Of a stretch of DNA of 64,000 nt, positions 55,994 through 64,000 are shown one piece after another; the first letter of the stretch is position 1; each line of letters begins with the position of its first letter. The position numbers and the translations under genes were made by a program. The DNA is taken from assembly GCA_029204225.1 (NCBI GenBank), contig MU831858.1, forward strand, positions 1 to 64,000. The letters run 5' to 3'. This DNA comes from Diphasiastrum complanatum. Taxonomy: Eukaryota; Streptophyta; Lycopodiopsida; Lycopodiales; Lycopodiaceae. Below the pieces are notes generated by a model that was not told where the DNA came from, ran no database searches, and saw only the letters and a program-made list of their open reading frames with translations.

Positions 55994-56643
55994 AAATTGT
56001 CAACATTTCCTAGCTAGTTTGAGGCCTAAATTGGCTAAAATTGTAAATAGTTTTGGTTCTGGAGTTTTGCACGTGTGAACCAGGCCACAATGTTTTTATT
56101 TACTGTATTTTTTCAGTATGATGAAGTGTCAAACTTCATACCCTTCAAAATGAGACCATTTTGATGTATTTTGGTCATATAAGCCATTTTTAGCTATTTT
56201 TCCTATATAGGGAATATCTAGGGTCAAGTACCTTCTAGAGAGAGGAGAGAGAGTCATCTTCCTCATCCATAAATAGTAGGGAAGTCGTGGAGAATAGGTT
56301 GGAGAAACCTTTTGTATGCTTCATTGAGATCAATAGATCATTGTCATTGTTTCTTCCTCCATTGAGAGCATTGTTGTGTGTATTGTCTTCAAGCTATTGT
56401 GTATGATCTTAGGTGCTTTCCAAAAGTGATAGGCTGATGTATTATGGACTGTATAATGCTATTTTGGGCCGCACTTGATGTTTATGGAAGTTTCCATTTG
56501 TGATAAATGCTTTTTGATCAAGTTCTTTGCATTCTAGGTAGCATAGAATGTGTTGCCAATTCCTAGCTTATGTAGTTTGGAGTGCAAGCATTCAAGCCAA
56601 TGATCTTGGAGTTTAGATCCACTTAGGATCTGTATTTTTCACA
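55989..56643 (+). repeat. Copia-3 3' LTR
   Basis: 655 bp, matching the 5' LTR except at one site by my comparison. AATTTGTAGC of the interrupted RX repeat follows at 56644. Confidence 0.95.
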
Positions 56644-57456
56644 AATTTGTAGCAGTGTGCCACAATGTAGAATACTGCAAGACAATAAGTGATGGAAGGC
56701 GGAAACATCACCGCAGTAATACTACCTGAATCACTGATAGTAGAAATGTCATATGTTGTTGCCTGCTGAAGGAAGAACGTGAACGCTAAGCAGGTCTGCC
56801 TCTACTTTTTCTTCAATCGCTCATTTACATATATAGAAGCTAGAAGATCTTGTGCTATCTTAACTTTACAATTACAAGATAGTTAATAGGTGCTAAACTA
56901 GTGAATAGATCGGTTCATTGTTGGAGCATGAAGACATATTGATCTGATACTTGGAATCCCTTGTAAATCCGTAGATGGACGACGTGACACTCCTTGGCTT
57001 TTTGGCCTTTGCCTTTAGTTAAGGACAACCTTCGACATTTGTAGGACATTGTCAGCATTTGTAGGGCACCTTCACAATTTTAAAGACAAGTGTCATATTT
57101 TTCGCCTGTCATAAACTGCGTGTTAAAATGCAATGTCGCATTTTTTGGCTGTTAGAGATTGCATGTCATTTGTCGCCTGTTCAGATTTACTTGTATTTCT
57201 GCAGATTCTACAACTGTCCCCTTTCTAGAAGTGTTGCAAAACACTAAGCCCCTCAGGATGGCCTGAGGGCAACAAGGCGACAATGTCAGAAATTTCAACG
57301 ACAATGTCAGATTTTTCGCCTATAAAAATTCCTGAGTAAAAATCCAAACTGTAGCAACAACACGAGTGAAAATGCAGACTTGTTTTGCCAACAATTTTGC
57401 AAGAAGGTAATTAACAGATCTTCATTACTAATTGAATTTCAGAGAAATTTCAACAC
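56644..57456. repeat. RX repeat, copy b, right part
   Basis: Continues RX-a from 45771 onward to its end at CAGAGAAATTTCAACAC. The CCCTCAGG/CCTGAGGG hairpin is kept (57250-57269). Together the two parts of copy b are ~969 bp, against ~958 bp for copy a. Confidence 0.8.
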
Positions 57457-59560
57457 GTGCCGGTGCGAGCGGTGCCCTGTCCCAAATCAAAAGAAAAAAA
57501 AAATTCTTGTACTACACTAACAAGGTTAATATAGATTTTGTAGTAAATAATGTCGAACCCTCTGAAGATAGCATTTGAAAGTTATGTATTTGGTACAATT
57601 ATGATTTATTTCGAGTGAAGTGGATTTGAGTGTTATTCTGGTTGTCAACAGACATTAGAAAGTAACCAATATTCCTTGTGTTGGGGGTGTGTAGTGCTAA
57701 TAATTCCTAAACAACTGTCTTGCCTCTATCAAATCTAATGAAATGCGTTCTACAGGTGAGATGTTATCAAAGTAATACGGTAGTATTACACTCAGGCTAA
57801 TTAAGGTGTCAACAGAGAGTCGAGAAATGTTCAATGTATTCGTGTTTGTGCAGACAATTAGTTAATCGTATTCGAGAACTGTTCGTTTCTAGACATAAGT
57901 CCTCAACAACTTAAATCCAAAGTTAGGGTTAAAGAGCACAAATAGTTTAAGAGTACATTTCAAACTTATGTCAGCTACAAGCAAGAACACTGATCAAAGA
58001 CTCAATTCCTCAGACAGGGACTGACATCTCAGATGTATACATACAGTTCTATCAATGATTGTGCTAGATTGTACCCACTTTATTTGAGTGCCGAAAAGAA
58101 TGTGTTCGCGATAGACGAATAAGAGGATTTTAAGACAGTTCTTTAGAGCATATTTATGGACATACATCAAACAATTGTAATGCACTAGAGTGCCTGTCTG
58201 ACGAGAGAGAATAATCCTCAACACTCTATTCACTTCTTCAACCTCTCACAAATACATAAACTCTTCCTCTTTCGATGATCAAGACATGTTTTACGGAACG
58301 AACAAACACACCTCTAAAACTACAGGTGCGTCGCTCCCGTGAAAAGGTCTAGTTAACAATTAGATTGAATGTATGTTTAATTATACCACAAGAGGTACAT
58401 TTAATTAAGAGTTGAAATTACTCTAGTTTAATATGTCGATTCATATTTAGTTGTTTCACGTAGATGACCTAGTAAAGGCTTATCCAAGGCAACGTTTTCC
58501 TTCTAGAGGTGTCGCTCTTAAATACAAGGCAAGTCTTTAGGAGATATATTATCGAAAAATGACTTAGGGCTCTTCATGATTTATATTTATCCAGATCATG
58601 TCTTCATTTTCGAGTATATCATGGTTGATATTCAATATTTAACAATTTTGTGGCATCACATATCCCGTTCCTCAAATGTGAAATGTCCTCGTGATTGTAT
58701 AATCTTTATTTCAAGGATCATTCGTGAATTATTATGTTCTTTATATATTTGTTAAGGTGAAAAGATATTTCTTCATATGGTCCTTCGTTTAGATATTTCT
58801 TCTACTTTAGAGAATATATGATTTGCTGCTTCTTGAATTGAATAGGTTGATTTGAGTTGATCTTTGAATTATTGATGAGAATAGGAAAAACATCTTCAAA
58901 ACTTCAAAGATTAGGATTCAGCATCACATAGAAACATCACCATTACATAGGCAAGAATGAATATTCATGATAGATTCAATTCTTCATGTAATCATTGGGC
59001 TAACTCCAAATTTTGTTGAGCCTCGTACAACATCAAGGTTTCCTTTGATTTCATATAACAGCCAACTGGTAGGTTGCCGAATTCTTCAAGCTTAACAGGG
59101 AGCAATGTATTTGTCATGGTGTGAGGTCAATGCTGAGTTCAAGAGAGAGCTTGCGAAGCTGCCTGCAATTTTCTTGATGTGTCTCCAAAGCAAGAGGGAG
59201 AGCTATTGTTGGCCCTACATAATATCAACAGGTGAGGGCCAAAAATGTGTTGAGCCCTTTCTTTTGACATATTTGCCTCGCTTGGAATATCTCAACTACA
59301 ACCATCCATTTCTGTAATTTGTAGGCTCACTCGCGTGCATGTGCCACATAATATTGCGCACAATATATTCATGCTGCAAAAGTTTGGCGTTGCAGATAAA
59401 GAGACGAAGAGCAGGATGAATTGACTCTCTCTTCTAAGAGGGTAGTTTACAGGTATATTTTTTTCAATAGAGTCCATACATTGGCCATTGATGAAAGCAT
59501 TGTCACTCATGTTATGTTATGTTTCTTGCAGATGGCTCCTTTTATTAAAAAAGGGCAATA
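57457..59560. other. Gene-poor AT-rich stretch
   Basis: About 2.1 kb with no recognised gene, RNA or element. Short frames at 58233-57994 (minus) and 59105-59317 (plus) have no known motif. Confidence 0.5.
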
Positions 59561-59569
59561 TATCTAGCA

Positions 59570-60892
59570 TGCCACCTGAAACAGTTGTATGGATGATCAT
59601 GGATAGTCCCAAGACAATGTTTTCTCATACGTGGAATGATGTTGGGTTGTCTAAGGTATCCATGTTAACGGCTCAAGAACCTAAAACTTTCAACAAAGCA
59701 AAGGAACACAAGGAGTGGCATGCAGCTATGGAAACAGAAATGGAGGCTAATCGAAAAAGAAAACATGGGACTTGGTTGAGCTACCTGATGGTAAGACGCC
59801 TATCACATGTAAGTGGATCTACAAGACAAAGTATGGAGCGGATGGGCAACTCAACAAGTACAAGGCATGACTAGTTGCAAGAGGTTTTGAGCAGCAGGAA
59901 GGTATAGACTTTGAGGAGACATTCACACCCGTAGCCAAAATGGTAACTATTCATTCTATCATTGCAATTTTTGCTTTCCATGGTTAGAAAATCCAGCAAA
60001 TGGACATTAAATCTACTTTTCTTAATGGAGTGTTGGATAAAGAGTTATATTTAGAGCAATCTCAAGGGTATATTGGGCCAGGGAAAGATCATTTGGTTTG
60101 TAAACTCAACAAAGCTATATATGGATTGAAGCAAGCACCATGAGCGTGGTACTCTTGCATTGATGAACACTTCAAGTGAAGGGGAATGGTAAAGAGTGAT
60201 GATGATCCTAATCTTTACATTCTTAGGCAAAACTCAGATATAGTGTTTGTTGTCCTCTATGTTGATGATTTGATTATTACAGGAAGTAATATGGGCTTAA
60301 TTGATGAAATTAAATCATACCTTTCCAATACCTTTGACATGAGTGATTTAGGGCTGATGCATTATTGTCTTGGTATTGAAGTTTGGCAAAAAGAAGACAG
60401 TGTTATTCTTGGGCAAAGCAAGTATGCCCGGGATCTATTGTATAAATTCAATATGCAGGATTGCAAGTCACTAAGTACTCCAATGGAGGCCAATATCAAA
60501 CTTTCTGCATTTGATAAAGCCGAGAAAGTTGATGCACACTTATATAGGAAATTAGTGGGCAGTTTAATCTATTTGACACACACACATCCTGACATTGCTT
60601 ATGATGTTGGTGTGGTAAGTCAATTTATGCAAGAACCTAGTCAAACTCACTGGAAAGCTACTCAATGTATTTTGAGATATGTTCGAGGCACGTTAAATTT
60701 TGGCTTGAAGTATGATAAGTCCGAAGCCCTAATATTGGTAGGTTATATAGATGCTGACTGGGCAGGAAATATTGATGATAAATGATCTACCAATGGTCAT
60801 TTATTTAGCTATGGTACAGCTTCTATTTCTTGGAGCAGCAAGAAGCAACCTACAGTAGCCTTATCTTCGACGGAAGCTGAGTATCGTGCAAT
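59570..60892 (+). mobile_element. Copia-F relic, RT and RNase H
   Basis: From about 59690: EPKTFNKAKEHKEWHAAMETEMEA, the usual lead-in to Copia RT. Then KMVTI and QQMDIKSTFLNGVLDKELYLEQ (near 60000), LNKAIYGLKQAP, VLYVDDLIITGSN (60255), MHYCLGIEVWQKEDSVILGQ, a LYRKLVGSLIYLTHTHPDIA block, the RNase H start YIDADWAGNIDDK (60745) and KKQPTVALSSTEAEYRAI (60840-60890). There it changes abruptly into a Copia-1-like gag scrap. No LTRs. A fossil with several breaks. Confidence 0.87.
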
Positions 60893-61051
60893 TCAAAAGA
60901 CTTTGCCAAGTATTGTGGATTTGCAAGAGATCTTGGTGAATGTGGAGTTTAGGCTTCAATCAAGAGGAGGTGGATCTACATCAACATCTCAATATGAAGA
61001 GGAGGCTATGTTCATCAAAGGCAAGTTCAAGAGCAAAGGCAAAGGCAAGTG
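60890..61051 (+). mobile_element. Copia-1-type gag scrap
   Basis: AIQKTLPSIVDLQEILVNVEF, a RLQSRGGGSTSTSQ piece and EEEAMFIKGKFKSKGKGK follow the Copia-1 gag at 1832-1990 closely, then stop. Only ~160 bp is present. It is joined in phase to the RNase H of Copia-F, so the join looks like a recombination or template switch, not a plain insertion. Confidence 0.8.
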
Positions 61052-62070
61052 AGTTGGGGATCTACCACCATTATAGCTTTAGATACTAATTTGGGGCATG
61101 TGACCACAGGTGATCTCGCTTTAGAAATCAATACCAACGGAGCTCAAATACAGGCCACTTTGTACCTACGATTGGGTCATCACTAGTTTCCCCTAGCAGT
61201 TCAAGTTGCACTACTAGGCGACCCTCTTGAGCAGCCTTAGGGTTCATATGACAGACCTAGAATACCAATTCCTACCCTTGTCGGATGACGTATGCCAACT
61301 AGTCAGACGAAAAATTCCAAGATACCATTTTTGTACATCGGAGTTTCACCACAACCTATAACCTTGGGATATCTTATTCAGAATACAACATCACAAGGAT
61401 TACAATTATTTAGTTGTATACGAATTGAGGCCAGATGGGTCATGGAGATTAACTGACACCACATCCACTCACTACGCAGAAGTATTGCAATCACCCCCGA
61501 ATAACCCTTACATTGATCCATCTGAACACTATCCTGAATCACCTGGGATTGCTAACAACATGAATGTAAATCTAGAAAATAGACCCAGAAATAGAAATCT
61601 GAGAGCATTGTGCCAACACCCCGAACTATTCATAAACATTTCAAGTGACGGACTATCCAAAGATCCTGTTGATAGTCTCAGCCTAGAGGTGAGAACCATT
61701 TAGGACGATCGGGTCTCATGAGACTCTTGACTAGAAATCTCTTTGAGCTCCTTGAGTGATTTCTATCGACTCGACTATGCCAAGGATAGACAAAAGTTAG
61801 CATACTACAACTATCGTCAAATTAGAATCTGAGAGGTTAGAATTGACAAAATTAGAATTGTAGCTCGATAATCATTTCATCTCCCAAGCGGTCATACCTC
61901 TGAGAGCCTGGAAAACTCTCATTGATCCGGGAGTACGGGGTGATTAGGATGGCCCCCGGGATTGGAAATGACGTTATCCTAATCACTTGTGTAAGGGCAG
62001 TGTGGGCCCTTCCCCCACTGGGGATCTTCCGACGAGGCCAATCCCTCGACGAAAAATCTGCCCAACACAT
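61052..62070. other. Unidentified coding-like segment, richer in GC
   Basis: This differs from its Copia neighbours. In plus frames it reads STTIIALDTNLGHVTTGDLA, LEINTNGAQIQATLYLRLGH, then DYNYLVVYELRPDGSWRLTD (61405-61455), a proline/asparagine-rich NNPYIDPSEHYPESPG and LCQHPELFINISSDGLSKDP, ending at 61703. The even, protein-like composition in several frames suggests a decayed gene. A strand-addition pattern such as GAQIQATLYLRL...LAVQVALLGD vaguely recalls 30K-type movement proteins of plant viruses, including endogenous caulimovirids, but this is an impression only. A perfect 11-bp inverted repeat GTGATTAGGAT/ATCCTAATCAC lies at 61940-61950 and 61976-61986. Confidence 0.3.
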
Positions 62071-62540
62071 ACTCTAACTTGATCTCATTGAGGCTAAATA
62101 CTTTCTTAAGGATGCAAGTGTCCTCATTGGATATTTCAATTACTCTCAAAAGAAGTTCACAATATGTCTCAAAACACCAAAAAAACTCCTTTTTTTAAAC
62201 TATGAGTACTAAACTCATTCTTGCTCTTACTCAATTTAAGAGGATACAAATGATGATACAATATCTTGCCTTCTAGATGTTTTGGAAACATAATCAAGTC
62301 ACCAATGACAAGAATTAATTCCAAACTAAAGACTTCATTCAACTAGAATAGTCTTACTTGATTTTTGAGATGAACAAATTTCTTAATAAAGCAATTATTG
62401 ACATTAATTTCCACTTCAAAACCATCATCTAATCACATTCTTTGTGAGATTAGGAGCATAAAGTACACTAGAAAGTGTAAAATTCATTGAAGATGCAAGA
62501 TTCAAGAATATACATCCAACTCCTTTAATAGAACATGTAC
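62071..62540. other. AT-rich stretch downstream of Copia-G
   Basis: It lies on the pol side of the minus relic at 62549, but no pre-integrase or integrase motif is readable. Nothing else seen. Confidence 0.4.
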
Positions 62541-64000
62541 ACCAATAGCTATATATATTGATTTTTTAAGTCTTGACAAGATTCAATTGAAACAAAAGAA
62601 CTCTTGGTGCTACTCATGTGTGATGATGCACCACTATCAAAATACCAAGATACATCATTAAAAGGAGTAGAGGAGAAACTAGACATCATGAGAGATGCTT
62701 CTCCTTCACTTGCATGTGAGTCTTCTATGATAATGTTGGCTTGATTCTTGAGTCTTCTTCTTGAAGATAGAAGAATGAGTTGAATCATCTTCTACTCCTC
62801 CATAGTCTTTGTCCTTTGCTTTGTCCTTTGATTTGTCCTTGGAGAAGGCTTGAGAAAACTTGTTCTTGCTCCTCAATCTTGATGTGTCTTGGCAAAGTGA
62901 GCTTTGCCATAACCACCATCCTTCCTTGAAAGTGTGTTGATCTTCAGCAGCTTGTTTTTTTGCCTGTTTTCTTCAACAATAAGAACATCATGAAGAGCCT
63001 CCAAAGTTGGTAGCTCCTCCATGATAGCATAAGTTTGCACAAGATTTGTATACTCTTCTCTAAGTACATTAAGGACTACTTGAAAAGTTCACTGTTCTCT
63101 AGAGTATCTTCTATGCATGCTATCTCTCTGTGAAGATCTTTAACTCTCATTACAACACTTGAAGCACTTTCATCAACTCTTTGGAAACTAGAAAAGATCT
63201 GATTTCTAAGAGTAAGAAGTCTTGATGTGATATTTGCTTCAAAAATGTTTTTAAGGGTTTTCCAAGCCTGCTTGGCCGAATTGCAAGAACTTATTTCTCT
63301 CAACATCTCATCAGAGATGTTTATCTTAATAATATGAAGAGCAATTCTTACTTATTTCTTGAACCTTTGAGCCTCATCACAAGCTTCAGGTTCAACTTCA
63401 ATTCCTAATACTATGTTCATTACACCATAAAGAACCAGCAAAGATTTTGTTCTATCCTTCCAAACTGAATAGTTGGAGGTATCTAGTCTCTCACTAGCTT
63501 CTAAGAAAAAATCTCCTTTAGATGCCATGAATGTGAAGACTCCTTGTAAATTAGACAACAAAATGGAATTGAACTATTGCTAAGCACTTACAAGTTTGAT
63601 GTCAAATTTTTCCACGAGTTTCATATGAATGAAAAACACTCTAGAAACACACATGCAAGTCAAACACAAGCCTTTTTGTGAAATGATGTGACTATGACAA
63701 CATAAACTTATCTTATCCAATTCTATCTCAGATTGACTATAGAAAATGTGAATTTTGAATCATGCATGCAATATAATCAATTCAAAAAGTGTCCGCTCGG
63801 GTTTTGGGACTCTCCTTACCCCTCTTTAAGAGCTAATATCTCCTACTAGGATCATCATAATGAATTGAAACCAATTGCACTAGAAAGTAGACTCTTCTAG
63901 CTTTCCAACAAGCTATAATGTTGCTACTTTGGATCTAGCATCAAGGAGATAGAATGAAATGAAGTACTCTGGTTTTCACACGTGTGAACTGTCAGAATTC
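62541..64000 (-). mobile_element. Copia-G relic, gag and protease (minus), runs off the window
   Basis: Reading leftwards: gag start near 63528 (MASKGDFFLEASERLDTSNY), SVWKDRTKSLLVLYGVMNIV, ISSCNSAKQAWKTLKNIFEA (63300-63240), TSRLLTLRNQIFSSFQRVDE, a lysine-rich stretch near 62830-62900, and protease WYFDSGASSHMSSTKSSF at about 62640. The gag is nearest to Copia-2 in style. 63570-64000 would be its leader and carries CACACGTGTG at 63977-63986. A fossil with several breaks. LTR and remaining pol are not in the window. Confidence 0.83.

Larger units (their letters stand above)
50213..56643 (+). mobile_element. Copia-3, LTR retrotransposon, looks whole and young
   Basis: A 6.4-kb Ty1/Copia element with two 655-bp LTRs (50213-50867, 55989-56643), primer site, 1.16-kb leader, one uninterrupted polyprotein frame and a polypurine tract. 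I count one difference between the LTRs (99.8% identical), which under usual plant rates puts insertion well below a million years ago. It lies inside RX copy b with AATT on both sides (a 4-5 bp target duplication). LTR ends are TGTGAAAA/TTTTCACA. No break was seen. Its protein is related to Copia-1. Confidence 0.96.

Overview
This window looks like nuclear DNA of a land plant with a large, transposon-rich genome. The evidence is plant-type Ty1/Copia and Ty3/Gypsy elements (several Tat-like), initiator-Met-type primer sites, spliced minus-strand exons resembling the tail of a plant EH-domain (Pan1-type) endocytosis protein, low GC, long microsatellites and foldback MITEs. The lineage cannot be fixed from the sequence (a fern, lycophyte, bryophyte, gymnosperm or angiosperm all remain possible). 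No rRNA, tRNA, CRISPR or bacterial-style operon was seen.

Layout. 76-6110 is Copia-1, a complete LTR-to-LTR insertion in GC-rich DNA with a CCCCC target duplication. About 1 kb of unrelated sequence lies where reverse transcriptase is expected. 6.1-8.5 kb holds GC-rich repeats, a minus-strand Tat-like LTR and a compound CT/CA microsatellite. 8.6-8.9 kb holds a cluster of short palindromes. 8.9-10.0 kb is a minus-strand Copia gag-protease relic and 11.7-13.4 kb a plus-strand Copia-2 relic. 14.6-15.7 kb is an unrecognised minus-strand gene or pseudogene with a ~115 bp tandem array on its upstream side. 16.3-20.8 kb is AT-rich with one Gypsy integrase relic. 20.75-22.34 kb holds three terminal exons of the EH/Pan1-like host gene. 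22.9-23.5 kb holds a foldback MITE and a nested palindrome. 24-29.1 kb is two different Gypsy relics set end to end. 29.7-32.8 kb holds unassigned coding-like pieces, a tandem array of long hairpins, more MITE copies and a perfect 21-bp stem hairpin. 35.5-38.4 kb is a minus Copia relic beside a Gypsy integrase relic that is split by an LTR-like insertion. 43.2-45.3 kb is a Copia relic cut by a second Tat-like LTR. 45.6-57.5 kb is a nested stack: two copies of an unknown ~960 bp repeat (RX), a minus Copia LTR and leader, a second Copia-2 copy, and the young Copia-3 (50213-56643), which looks whole and sits inside the second RX copy. 59.6-61.0 kb is a Copia RT/RNase H relic joined to a gag scrap. 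61.06-62.07 kb is an unidentified segment. 62.5-64.0 kb is a minus Copia gag-protease relic running off the edge.

Functionally the window is mostly a graveyard of retroelements, with one recently active family (Copia-3, LTRs differing at one site by eye) and only one or two host gene remnants or ends. The points most worth a second look are the foreign segment in Copia-1, the RX repeat, the hairpin arrays near 31-33 kb, the short palindromes shared by LTRs of unrelated Copia families, and the unassigned segment at 61-62 kb.
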